A stretch of 64,000 nucleotides of DNA from JADGRB01 sp036267635 (GTDB taxonomy: Bacteria; Myxococcota_A; Polyangia; Fen-1088), in contig DATAVR010000089.1 of assembly GCA_036267635.1 (NCBI GenBank), positions 62,001-126,000 on the forward strand, read 5' to 3'. The notes under the pieces were generated by a model. It did not search any database. It saw only the letters and a list, made by a program, of their open reading frames with translations, and was not told where the DNA came from. The translations under genes and the position numbers were made by a program. Within the stretch, counting starts at the first letter, position 1. Each line of letters begins with the position of its first letter. Below are positions 23,321 to 33,804 of the stretch, one piece after another.

Positions 23321-25265
23321 CGGCGCCGCGCGGCCTCCGCGCCAGCATCAGCAGCATCGCTCCGAAGAGCAGGGCAAATCCGGATCGCGTAGGCCGAGCA
23401 CCGTCCGTGTCGCAGCTGCACCCGCTCTCGGCGCCGCTGGTGGTGGTTCCACCAGCGCCGCTTCCAGAGCCTGCGTGACCGCCCGCGCCGCCGCTCGCGG
23501 TTGTGCCGCCGGTTCCCGAGCCGGAGGTTCCCGCGGTGGCCGCGCCACCGACGCCGGTTGCACCTCCGGTCGTACCCGCGATTCCGTTCCCGGACGTGCC
23601 GGCCGCGCTGCCACCGGCGCCTGTCCCGGACGTGCCGGCGGCAGCGCCGCCGCTTCCGGTTGCGTTCGAGCCGCTCGTTCCGGCCGCACCGCTCGCCCCG
23701 GCTGCACCGCTTGCGCCGGCAGCACCGCTCGTGCCCGCCGCATCGCTCGTGCCCCCCGAGCCGCTCGTGCCGGCTGCGCCGCTCGTACCGGCTGCGCCGC
23801 TCGTGCCGGCCGCACCGGACGTGCCGGCCGCACCGGACGTGCCGGCTGCGCCGCTCGCGCCGGCTGCGCCGCTCGCGCCGGCAGCACCGCTCGCGCTGGC
23901 GGCGCCGCTCGTGCCGGCCGCACCGCTCGCGCCGGCCGTACCGCTCGTGCCGGCTGCGCCGCTCGCGCCGGCGGCGCCGCTCGTGCCGGCCGCGCCGCCC
24001 GCGCCTCCGGTCCCGCTCCCCTGGAGGTGTGCGTTGATCCTGTTGGCGATGGTCTGAAAGGCGACCGAGTAGTCCGGGGCGCAGATTGAGGTCACGACGC
24101 CGTTGGCGCCGAACGCGTTCACCCACTGCGCGATCCGGACGCCCGGATCGCCGAAGCTGCCGTCGGTCGGGTTCTCCGTGGCCAGCGGGTTGACGTCGTC
24201 TGTGCCGAGCTGACCGCAGGAGTGCTCGAGCTCGGGCCAGAGCTCGCCGGGGGCGGTGTTCTGTCCGCCGCTCTGTGGCACCCAGGCCACGGTGTAAGGC
24301 GTCACCGGGGGCGAGATGGCGCCGACGACGATCTGGTTGTCGGGATCGGCCTTGAGCGCCCTGATGCCCGAGACGAAGTCGGCAACGGTCGTGAGGAGGC
24401 CGCTGCCGGTGTCGTTCGACTCGCAGCTGGTCAAGCTCAGCGTCGGTGCCGTCGCGGTCCCCTGCGCGTCGGCCGGGGGATTGAGCGGCGGCGCGACGAG
24501 CGCGGTCGGCGTGGCGCTGGCTGGATCGGCACAGAGATGACCGTACTGGTTGCAGCGGTAGTTGGCGATCGGGCCGAGGGCGTTGGCGATGTTCTGCTGA
24601 TTGGAGCCGCCTACGAGGAGCGAATAGAGATTCGTGTTCGCGGGCGCCGAGCAGTCGTCCTCGTTGGTGAGAAGGACGATGGCCAGCTCGGCGTCGTCGC
24701 GCAAGAACCCTGCGTTCTGCGCCGGCGGCGGGGCGCCGTCGGCTCCGAGCGCGCGGGCGACGGAGGCCAGCTGATGCTCGAACCCGCATCCTCTCTGGCC
24801 GAGCTGCGCGATGCAGCCGAACACCGCGGTCAGGTCCCCGGTGTAGTTGGCCACGCCGTCGACGTTGGAGATGAAGGTCGCGCCAGCCGCCAGCGTCGTG
24901 TTGGTGCAGGCGCCGGTGGCGGCCGATCGAAATGCGCCGTCGTCGCCGGTCGTCGTGCAGGCAACGGACAACGTCGAATCGCCGGGCGCCCCCAGGTCCG
25001 ACGAGACGACCGCGACGTGAATGTTGGGGAGGCCATTGGGCAGATTCTCGAGGACGTTCATGAACGACGGGTCCTGGTCGAGCAGCTTCATCTGCGTCGA
25101 GGACATCGACGGCGAGTTGTCGATCATGAACAGGATGTCGAGGTTGCCGGAGCTCGCGCTGACCGCCCCGGTTCGCGTTTGGGTATGCTCGACACCTTCG
25201 GGGACGCAGGCCCCGGCCGTGACGACGAAGAGAGAGAGCAGAAGACCTTGCGACGAACGAGTCAT
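23286..25265 (-). CDS. VWA-domain surface protein with collagen-like repeats and MYXO-CTERM-like tail
   Basis: The protein has 659 residues. A signal peptide with lipobox-like TAGAC leads into a von Willebrand A-type domain: NLDILFMIDNSPSMSSTQ carries the MIDAS DxSxS, and the domain extends to about residue 390. Next is a run of six-residue units of the type GAAGTS/GAAGAS, then further Gly/Thr repeats. The end reads GCSCDTDGARPTRSGFALLF, a hydrophobic stretch and ARRPRG: Cys motif, membrane helix and Arg cluster, as in MYXO-CTERM sorted proteins. The ATG at 25265 has GGAGG upstream. It is probably a surface adhesin or ion-dependent binding protein. Confidence 0.85.
   Translation of the reverse strand: MTRSSQGLLLSLFVVTAGACVPEGVEHTQTRTGAVSASSGNLDILFMIDNSPSMSSTQMKLLDQDPSFMNVLENLPNGLPNIHVAVVSSDLGAPGDSTLSVACTTTGDDGAFRSAATGACTNTTLAAGATFISNVDGVANYTGDLTAVFGCIAQLGQRGCGFEHQLASVARALGADGAPPPAQNAGFLRDDAELAIVLLTNEDDCSAPANTNLYSLLVGGSNQQNIANALGPIANYRCNQYGHLCADPASATPTALVAPPLNPPADAQGTATAPTLSLTSCESNDTGSGLLTTVADFVSGIRALKADPDNQIVVGAISPPVTPYTVAWVPQSGGQNTAPGELWPELEHSCGQLGTDDVNPLATENPTDGSFGDPGVRIAQWVNAFGANGVVTSICAPDYSVAFQTIANRINAHLQGSGTGGAGGAAGTSGAAGASGAAGTSGTAGASGAAGTSGAASASGAAGASGAAGASGAAGTSGAAGTSGAAGTSGAAGTSGAAGTSGSGGTSDAAGTSGAAGASGAAGASGAAGTSGSNATGSGGAAAGTSGTGAGGSAAGTSGNGIAGTTGGATGVGGAATAGTSGSGTGGTTASGGAGGHAGSGSGAGGTTTSGAESGCSCDTDGARPTRSGFALLFGAMLLMLARRPRGAVSARTSRPSSR
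23490..24015 (-). repeat. Tandem Gly-Ala-Ala-Gly-Thr/Ala-Ser coding repeats
   Basis: A microsatellite-like block within the VWA gene made of 18-base units encoding GAAGTS, GAAGAS and close variants, roughly 25 units. Unit-level variation suggests slippage or recombination. Confidence 0.85.
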
Positions 25266-25555
25266 TGACGCCTCCACCAGTTCGAGCTCCCGACCGCCGG
25301 CGAAGATACTTCAAGATCCGCTGGACCGGCTGTCGCCCAGCTCACAAATTGTTCGTTGGAACTTGTAGGCGTCGGCGATCGGCGCGCGCACGCGCACTGA
25401 CCGCCGCGGGGTGGTGATCACGATCGGACGCACCGACACGGCCCCGCGAGTGTTAAGAAGGGGCAGACGACCGCGAATTGGTACCGGTCCAATGCGTTTT
25501 GTTGGAAGTCGTTTTATCGTCCAAGTGCGCTTTCGGACGGAGTATTCTCCGACCC
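25266..25555. other. Divergent intergenic region, 290 bases
   Basis: This gap separates the VWA and PL9 genes and should hold both promoters. I see no gene. ATTGG (25477-25481) and CCAAT (25489-25493) flank TACCGGT as a possible operator about 65 bases before the lyase start. No convincing sigma-70 pair was found. Confidence 0.4.
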
Positions 25556-27517
25556 ATGACGCCCCTCGCTCGCTCGTGGATCAGGACCGGAATCGTTCTT
25601 CTGATCGGGCTCGCGCCGCTGTCGGCGAAGGCCGCCAACACGTACTACGTCGCGCCGAACGGCAGCGACAGCGCAGCCGGAACGATGGCCGCTCCCTTCG
25701 CCACCCTGCAGAAGGCGAACGACACCGCCGCCGCGGGAGATACGATCTACCTGCGCGCGGGAACTTACAACTGCACCGCTCAGATCACGCTTTCGAAGAG
25801 CGGAACCTCCGACACCAATCGCACCAACATCTTTGCGTACACGGGCGAGGTGCCTGTTCTCGACTTCTCGAACTTCACCTTGGCCAGCGAGACGTCGGAC
25901 CATCCGGCGATCACCGTGACCGGAAGCTGGATGCATCTGCGGGGACTCGAGATCGCCAACGGCAAAGTCGGAACCAGCGGCTCCCACTCCTACTCCATGT
26001 TGCGCACCAAGAACGCCAGCAACAACACGTTCGAGTTGCTCAACATCCATAACGGCTTCGGGCCCGGTCTGTTCATCGACACCGGCACCGGCGGCAACAT
26101 GATTCTGAACTGCGATTCGCACGACAACTACGACGTCAACGGCAGCCAAGGGGATGGCCAGAACGCCGACGGGTTCGGCGTTCACTATCAAACCACCGGA
26201 CCCAGCACGATCATCAAGGGATGCCGTGCCTGGAACAACTCCGATGACGGGTATGACCTCATCTCGCAAGAGGTCCCGGTGACCGTCGAGAACAACTGGG
26301 CCTTCAAGAACGGCCACGGCACTGAGGGAAACGGCAACGGATTCAAGATGGGAAGCAGCCAGACCGGCATCAGGCACCTGGTCCAACAGAATGTGGCCTG
26401 GAGCAACGCGGAGTCGGGCTTTTATGCCAACCACTCCACCGGCGGCAACACCTGGTACAACAACACGTCGTACAACAACGGCACTCAGTACAACATGCTG
26501 GCGAGCAGCTTTGATTCCTCCGGCAACGTGACGGGGACCATCGTCTTGAGCGGTGCTAAGGCCCACATCATGAGAAACAACATCGGCTACCCCAACAAGA
26601 ACACCAACATGGACGGGGTCGACACCTCTTTCAACACCTGGGACCTGGGGATCACCCCGGCGGCCAGCGACTTCGCCAGCATCTCCGACACCGGCTGCGA
26701 CGGCGCCCGCGCAGCCGACGGCAGCATGCCGACCGCGTGCACTCTCTTGCATCTGACGGCGGGCAGCCGAATGATCGACAAGGGGACGAACGTCGGTCTC
26801 CCCTTCGTCGGGTCGGCGCCCGATCTGGGAGCGTACGAATATGGCGCGACCGGCGGGACGACCGGCACGGGCGGGACCACCGGAACCGGCGGGACGACCG
26901 GCACGGGCGGGACCACCGGGACCGGCGGGACGGGGACCGGCGGAAGCGCCGGCACGACCGGCAAGGGCGGGGCGACCGGTACGGGCGGGACCACCGGCGG
27001 AACCACCGGCACTGGCGGGACGACCGGCAAGGGCGGGGCGACCGGCACCGGTGGGACGACGACTGGCACCGGCGGAACGACTGGCAGCGGCGGAACGACC
27101 GGCACCGGGGGAACGACCGGCACTGGCGGGACGACGACCGGCGCGGGCGGGACCACGGGGACTGGTGGATCGGGGACGGGGACCGGCGGAGCCATCGGGA
27201 CCGGCAACGGCGGAAACACCGGGAATGGTGGCTCGACGACGGGCAGCGGCGGGACAGGCGCCGGCGGCTCCGGCACGACGACGGGCGCCGGCGGTGCGGG
27301 CGTGTCGAGCGGGGGCGCCGGTGGCACGACCGGGAGCGGCGGATCCACGACCGATACCGGCGGCGCGACTGGCGAGACGGGCGGCGCGAGCAGCGGCTGC
27401 TCGTGCGACACGGCGCCCGGCGGTCAGGGCAGTCTCCTCGGATTCTCCCTGCTGTCGCTGCTGATGATCGTCGCCACCCGCCGCCGCAAACCGGCCGCGA
27501 ACGTCTGCCGACGTTAG
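25556..27517 (+). CDS. PL9-like pectate lyase with Gly-rich linker and MYXO-CTERM-like tail
   Basis: The 653-residue protein has a cleavable signal (PLSAKAA), then a right-handed beta-helix domain of about 400 residues. NTYYVAPNGSDSAAGTMAAP, GQNADGFGVH, GCRAWNNSDDGYDL and GNGNGFKMG match polysaccharide lyase family 9, whose calcium site and catalytic Lys lie in this part. These enzymes cut polygalacturonate by beta-elimination. A long Gly-Thr repeat (about 430-610) follows, and the protein ends SSGCSCDTAPGGQG, a hydrophobic helix and TRRRK, nearly the same sorting tail as the VWA protein. Surface display is likely. The ATG at 25556 starts the signal peptide. Confidence 0.85.
   Translation: MTPLARSWIRTGIVLLIGLAPLSAKAANTYYVAPNGSDSAAGTMAAPFATLQKANDTAAAGDTIYLRAGTYNCTAQITLSKSGTSDTNRTNIFAYTGEVPVLDFSNFTLASETSDHPAITVTGSWMHLRGLEIANGKVGTSGSHSYSMLRTKNASNNTFELLNIHNGFGPGLFIDTGTGGNMILNCDSHDNYDVNGSQGDGQNADGFGVHYQTTGPSTIIKGCRAWNNSDDGYDLISQEVPVTVENNWAFKNGHGTEGNGNGFKMGSSQTGIRHLVQQNVAWSNAESGFYANHSTGGNTWYNNTSYNNGTQYNMLASSFDSSGNVTGTIVLSGAKAHIMRNNIGYPNKNTNMDGVDTSFNTWDLGITPAASDFASISDTGCDGARAADGSMPTACTLLHLTAGSRMIDKGTNVGLPFVGSAPDLGAYEYGATGGTTGTGGTTGTGGTTGTGGTTGTGGTGTGGSAGTTGKGGATGTGGTTGGTTGTGGTTGKGGATGTGGTTTGTGGTTGSGGTTGTGGTTGTGGTTTGAGGTTGTGGSGTGTGGAIGTGNGGNTGNGGSTTGSGGTGAGGSGTTTGAGGAGVSSGGAGGTTGSGGSTTDTGGATGETGGASSGCSCDTAPGGQGSLLGFSLLSLLMIVATRRRKPAANVCRR
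26847..27390 (+). repeat. GGTTGTGG-type coding repeat in the lyase linker
   Basis: About 180 residues built of GGTTGTGG, GGATGTGG and similar units, with matching DNA repeats of 15 and 18 bases. The same repeat type occurs in the lipoprotein at 28534-29697. Confidence 0.9.
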
Positions 27518-27538
27518 GTGGCGATCAGAGCCGGCAGC

Positions 27539-27880
27539 CTAGGCTAACTGAGGCCAGCCGGCGCGGCGCCAGCGTGCGGCGAGATCCCGCGCGGCTGGCG
27601 CCCACTCCGGATAGTCGAAGCCGAACCCGGCGTCCGCACGCCCCTGGCCGCGCGCAGAGCGGTCATGAAGTCGCGCTCGTGAATCCAGGAGACGAACTGT
27701 CGCCCACCGGCGATCGACCCGCCGAGCCCGGCGCGCGTGAGGGCGCAGAGGACGTCGAAGACGCCGCCGCGCCCGGGGCTCATGACCATGGCGGAGCGGA
27801 GAGCGACCTTGCGGGTCTGCGGCGTGCGGGCTTCGTGCTGCGCGCGTTCCCAGGCGCGGGCGATGTCGATGCTGGTGCTC
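27539..27880 (-). pseudogene. SDR-family epimerase (TIGR01777-like) remnant
   Basis: The minus strand reads SIDIARAWERAQHEARTPQT, then VALRSAMVMSPGRGGVFDVL and GRQFVSWIHERDFMTALRAA, characteristic of the middle of NAD-dependent epimerases of the TIGR01777/YfcH type. The rest jumps to another frame (AGFGFDYPEWAPAARDLAAR) that matches the family C-terminus and ends at the stop at 27539. The N-terminal half with the nucleotide-binding GxxGxxG is missing, and the segment between the two frames is deleted. The gene cannot be functional. Its 5' side abuts the TetR remnant on the opposite strand. Confidence 0.75.
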
Positions 27881-28438
27881 CATTACTTCGGAACACCGGG
27901 CTCGTCCCCACGCTACTTCCCCAGCAAGCGCGCGGTCGCCCTCGCGCTCTACGACGAGCTGTCGACGGAGTACGCGGCGCGCGCGTCGGCGATGGGCGCC
28001 GGGCCCCGGCAGAACCGATTTCTGTTCGCGCTCGAGGTCAGCCTCGGCGTTCTCGGCCGCCAGCGCGCCACGTTCGCGGCGCTGACCTCCGTGCTCTTCG
28101 GCGATGCCGAGGGCGGTCTGTTTGCGCCGGCGACCGCGCCGTCGCGCGCCCGCGTCGAGGAGGTCTTTCATGAACCCGTGCGCGGCGCGTCTGACCCGCC
28201 TTCAGCGGAGGCAGCCGCTTCCCTCGGCCGGATTCTCTATTTCGCCCAACTGGCGATCATCTTGTGGTGGCTCCTCGACAAGAGCCCGCGGTAGCGCGCG
28301 ACCAAGGAGCTGACGGCGCTCCTCTCGCTAGCGCTCCCGTTCGTCGGAGTCTCGCTGTGGCGCGAGCCGGTCCGCACGCTGATCGCGACGGTCAGTCGAT
28401 TGTGCGGCGAGGGCCTCTTCGGCGGCGATCACCGGTAG
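27868..28438 (+). pseudogene. TetR-family regulator remnant with internal stop
   Basis: The plus strand reads RYFPSKRAVALALYDELSTE followed by a TetR-type ligand-binding domain (ARVEEVFHEPVRGASD, LAIILWWLLDKSPR). A TAG at 28292-28294 interrupts it, yet the same frame continues with family-like sequence (RATKELTALLSLALPFVGVS, LCGEGLFGGDHR) to a TAG at 28436-28438. One C-to-T change in a CAG codon would explain the internal stop. The first two helices of the DNA-binding domain are missing. An in-frame ATG at 27868 exists but would not restore a HTH domain. Confidence 0.75.
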
Positions 28439-28533
28439 CCGGGCGCCGGGGGATGACGCCGAGGCGACGCTGAGGCATCCCCCGCGTTTCGGGGGCCTGC
28501 GCCGTCTGGCGCACCTCGGGACACTCACCGTTC

Positions 28534-29697
28534 ATGAAGGCCCTCCGTCGCCCGGTTGGCGGCTGCGTGTTTCTGTTTGCCTCGCTGTTGTTGGGCTGCG
28601 CGCCCAACGTCGGGGGCGGCCCGGGAACCGGAGGAGAATCGGGAGGGTCGGGAGGATCGGGAGGATCAGGAGGATCGGGAGGATCAGGAGGATCGGGTGG
28701 TAGCCAAACCGGCGCCGGCGGCACGACCAGCACAGGTGGTGCGACGGGCACCGGCGGCGCGACCGGTACGGGTGGTTCGAGCGCGACGGGCACCGGCGGC
28801 GCGGCCGGGACCGGCGGCCAGGGAGGCACGACCGGCACGATCGGGACCGGCGGCACCATCGCCACCGGGGGCGCCGGCGGCCACGGCGGGACGACGGGCA
28901 CGGGCGGTTCGACCGCCACCGGTGGCGCCACGGGCACGGGCGGCGTCACGGGCACCGGCGGCGCCACGGGCACCGGCGGCGCAACGGGCACCGGCGGGAC
29001 GACCGCGACGGGCGGCGCGACCGGCACGGGCGGCGTCACGGGCACCGGCGGCACCGTCGGCGGGCCGATCGATCTGACCGGCCGCAAGGCGCTGCTGGTC
29101 GTCGACGAGCCGACCGGCATGAGCGACGGTGAGACGATCGTCGAAGAGACGTTGGAGGAGCGCGGCCTGGTCGTCACCGTCGGTGCGTCGACCGGGCCGG
29201 CCTCGCTGGCCGCAGGACAGAACGTGGTCGTCGTTTCGGACTCGTCGGGCGCGGGCGACTTCGTGCCGATCTTCGGCGGCGTCGCCGTTCCGATGATCGT
29301 GTTCGGCAACTCCGCTTTTCAGACGCTCGGCTGGACGGCCTCGTCGTCGGCCAAGGGGACCGTCTCCAGCACCACCAATGTCAGCGTGGTGAACGTGTCG
29401 ACGTCGCTCTCGTCCGATCTGACGGCCGGTCTCAGCTTCCCGATGATCCTCTCGACGCAGAGCACGTCGCTCTACTGGGGGGCGCCGGGCGGCGCGCCGA
29501 TCGCGGTGGCGTCGATCATGGGCTCGGCAACCGAGCTCATCGACTTCGCTTACGAAAAAGGGACCGCCACGGCGACCGGGACCGCGCCGGCGCGCCGGGT
29601 GGGGCTCGGTTGGAAGACGAACGCCGTCCAGAACCTGACCATCGACGGCTTCAAGTTGTTCAGCGCGGCCATTGATTGGACCGCCGGGAGCAATTGA
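28534..29697 (+). CDS. Lipoprotein with long Gly/Thr linker and ThuA-like C-terminal domain
   Basis: The protein has 387 residues. The signal peptide ends in lipobox LLGC (Cys about 22). Residues about 30-178 are low complexity: first SGG repeats, then GTGGATGTGG units. The C-terminal 205 residues (KALLVVDEPTGMSDGETIV, VPMIVFGNSAFQTLGW, ARRVGLGWKTNA) resemble ThuA/glutamine-amidotransferase-like modules attached to secreted proteins, but no catalytic Cys-His pair is visible, so a binding role is more likely. It ends two bases before the next gene's ATG, so the two are probably co-transcribed. Confidence 0.78.
   Translation: MKALRRPVGGCVFLFASLLLGCAPNVGGGPGTGGESGGSGGSGGSGGSGGSGGSGGSQTGAGGTTSTGGATGTGGATGTGGSSATGTGGAAGTGGQGGTTGTIGTGGTIATGGAGGHGGTTGTGGSTATGGATGTGGVTGTGGATGTGGATGTGGTTATGGATGTGGVTGTGGTVGGPIDLTGRKALLVVDEPTGMSDGETIVEETLEERGLVVTVGASTGPASLAAGQNVVVVSDSSGAGDFVPIFGGVAVPMIVFGNSAFQTLGWTASSSAKGTVSSTTNVSVVNVSTSLSSDLTAGLSFPMILSTQSTSLYWGAPGGAPIAVASIMGSATELIDFAYEKGTATATGTAPARRVGLGWKTNAVQNLTIDGFKLFSAAIDWTAGSN
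28640..29060 (+). repeat. SGG and GTGGATGTGG coding repeats
   Basis: A block of GGATCGGGA-type repeats followed by 15-base ACGGGCACCGGCGGC-type repeats inside the lipoprotein linker. Similar units occur in the PL9 lyase at 26847-27390. Confidence 0.9.
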
Positions 29698-29699
29698 CC

Positions 29700-31874
<2,175 letters not shown>

Positions 31875-31883
31875 CCGGCGCGG

Positions 31884-32384
31884 TCAGCCGCCGCGCTGTC
31901 CCGCCGTGTCGAAGGCGGCGGTCAAGCGCTGGGCCATCTCTTTCACCGTCTGGTCGAAGGCGGCCCCCCGCTGCGAAGAATAGAGACGCGGCAGGCCGCC
32001 GATCGGCTCGGGCGACAGCGCCTCCAGCTCGAACCCGCAGGCTCCGCCGTTGTGTGGTCCGCGGTCGGTGAGCCAGACGCCGATCCCCCATCCGAGGCCG
32101 ACCGCCGGGGTCGACGTCATCTGGGCGGGCGGGCTGACCCGCGGCGTGTAGAAGAGATCGGGACCGAGCACGTTGTTCATCCGCACGTAGGCGGAGTCGA
32201 AGAAGACCCGATCGGCGGTGCGCGCGCAGTCGAGCGCCGTCGCCGCCGTGAGGACGCTGAGACGCAGCGGCGTGGCCTCGTAGCAGGCGGTCGAGGAGAG
32301 CGAGACGAGCGCGGGCGCCGCCAACGCCGCGCGGAGCGCCCACCGCTGGCGTCGAACCGGTCTCCTGTGGCGCGATGAATCCAA
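31884..32384 (-). CDS. Hypothetical lipoprotein
   Basis: The predicted protein has 166 residues. The N-terminus is Arg-rich, then a hydrophobic stretch with lipobox SSTAC (Cys about 34). The mature part carries FFDSAYVRMNNVLGPDLFYT and GGACGFELEALSPEPIGGLP; I do not recognise the family. It converges on the Cys-rich lipoprotein with a 9-base gap. The start at 32384 is the only one that keeps the charged n-region. Confidence 0.65.
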   Translation of the reverse strand: MDSSRHRRPVRRQRWALRAALAAPALVSLSSTACYEATPLRLSVLTAATALDCARTADRVFFDSAYVRMNNVLGPDLFYTPRVSPPAQMTSTPAVGLGWGIGVWLTDRGPHNGGACGFELEALSPEPIGGLPRLYSSQRGAAFDQTVKEMAQRLTAAFDTAGQRGG

Positions 32385-32483
32385 GCCGCGGTTCCGTTTC
32401 CAGGAACGATTTTATCCGAGGCGCGGCTCGCTGGCGATGGGCGATCGGCGACGTCATGGCAGAGGCGGCCGGCGCGCGTCGGC

Positions 32484-33188
32484 TCACCGCGGCGTGAACT
32501 GCGCCAGGTCGTGGATGCCGAGCGCCTTCTCCAGATCGGCGACATCCCTCAGAGATCCTTCGAATCCCCCGCCGCCGAGGAGCTTGTGCTCCTGCCCCTC
32601 GAACTGATCCCCCAGCCGATCCAGCTCAGCCTTGTTGAAAAGGCCGCGGTAGATCGGGAAGAGCTCGGTGTCCTCCCAGGCCGCGTGCGGGGCATACATG
32701 CGGACGAAGCTCTGCATGTGGTTGACGAGCGCCTGCCGCTGGTCCGTACCGGCAGCCTTGCCGGTTTTGCCGCCCTTGGTGCCCTGGAGGATGGCGTCGG
32801 TCACTTTGCGGCCAGCGCCATGCTGGACCCGGAGCACGGTCGTCAGCTCGATGAGCTTGCCCGCCTTCTCCAGCGTGGGGAACACGAACTGCTCCTCCAG
32901 CTTCTCGTGGTACCCCTCCACGAACCGGTGCACCACGTTCGCCGCGCCGGCGATGACGTCCAGCACGGTGTCGTCGGAGGACGGCAGCCGGCGGGCCGCT
33001 TCCTCGTAGACCAGCAGGATCCGGCGCAGGACACCGTGCTCGCGCATCAGATCCTCGGTCGGAGGCACGTCGCCGTTCTTGTCTGGTGCGGCGGCGCCCG
33101 CGGGGTTCGCGCCCCCCGCCAGGAGAGCGAGGCTCGCCGCCGTCGTCTGCTTCAAAAACGCCCGTCGCCCGTCGTCTCGATGCCCCAT
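32484..33188 (-). CDS. Tat-exported hemerythrin-like (HHE) protein
   Basis: The 234-residue protein begins with a clear Tat signal, RRAFLKQ plus a hydrophobic segment. A four-helix hemerythrin domain follows, with the HHE-type metal ligands in EDLMREHGVLRRIL, YHEKLEEQFVFP, LRVQHGAGR and APHAAWEDTELFPIY. Such domains bind a di-iron centre and may sense or carry O2, NO or iron. Export by Tat suits a protein that takes its metal in the cytoplasm. The ATG at 33188 is the start that includes the RR motif. It is divergent from the broken kinase gene. Confidence 0.87.
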   Translation of the reverse strand: MGHRDDGRRAFLKQTTAASLALLAGGANPAGAAAPDKNGDVPPTEDLMREHGVLRRILLVYEEAARRLPSSDDTVLDVIAGAANVVHRFVEGYHEKLEEQFVFPTLEKAGKLIELTTVLRVQHGAGRKVTDAILQGTKGGKTGKAAGTDQRQALVNHMQSFVRMYAPHAAWEDTELFPIYRGLFNKAELDRLGDQFEGQEHKLLGGGGFEGSLRDVADLEKALGIHDLAQFTPR

Positions 33189-33248
33189 GGATTGCAATAT
33201 AGGTGCGGCGCTCGCACCGGCAAACCGGTGCCGGATATACCGGCGGCG

Positions 33249-33804
33249 ATGCCCGAGCGCCCCTCGAACCCCGCGACCGACTCCACACTGGCGTCGGTTC
33301 CGGGCGCGCCGCCGGTCGGGGCGAGCGCGGCGCTGCGGCCCGGGACGATCGTGGCCGAGAGCTACCAGGTGACGCGCCTCCTCGGGCAGGGGGGGATGGG
33401 CGCCGTCTGGGAAGCCAAGCACCTCCGGCTTCCCGACAAGCGGGTGGTGGTCAAGGTGCTGCTGTTCGGGACGACCGACGCGGTGACGTTGGCGCGGTTC
33501 CGGCGCGAGGCGGAGATCGCCTCGCGGCTCGGTCATCCGAACATCGTCCAGGTCCTCGACTTCAACACGCTGCCGGACGGCGCGGGTCATCGTTCCGTTC
33601 GACGACGCCGGCGATCTGCCGCCCGGGACCGACTGGCCCAAGGTGGCGAACGGTGCGCGTTATGTGGCGAGCATCTCCGTCGACGCGGGCGCGCAGACGG
33701 TCACCCTGGTCGGTCAGGGCGACGCCAGCGCGACCGTCACCTGGGCCGAGCTGCACATCGATCAGCCCTTCGCGGCGGCGGTCGACGCCGCCGCTCAGCC
33801 CTGA
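33249..33804 (+). pseudogene. Truncated Ser/Thr kinase joined to an unrelated tail
   Basis: From the ATG at 33249 the first 110 codons encode a kinase N-lobe: YQVTRLLGQGGMGAVWEA, VVVKVL with the ATP Lys, REAEIASRLGHPNIVQVLDF. At about 33582, just after LPDG, homology stops: no catalytic loop, DFG or C-lobe follows. In another frame the DNA encodes a coherent tail (VIVPFDDAGDLPPGTDWPKV, ATVTWAELHIDQPF) ending at TGA 33802-33804. A deletion has joined the start of a kinase gene to the end of the same or another gene, out of frame. The kinase cannot be catalytic. Formally the kinase frame stays open much further, but only as a GC-driven shadow. Confidence 0.72.

Noticed and set aside
23490..24015. 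CRISPR-like array
   Set aside because: Units are contiguous, in frame and encode Gly/Ala repeats; there are no unique spacers of constant length.
21119..25314. Two minus-strand frames of over 700 codons
   Set aside because: Antisense or frame-shifted shadows of the sialate esterase and VWA genes, dominated by Arg and Gly.
26847..29060. CRISPR or minisatellite-type mobile repeat
   Set aside because: Repeats are coding linkers of two exported proteins with no spacers or flanking cas genes.
28534..29697. Glutamine amidotransferase enzyme
   Set aside because: The C-terminal fold looks similar, but no nucleophilic Cys or His-Glu pair is visible.
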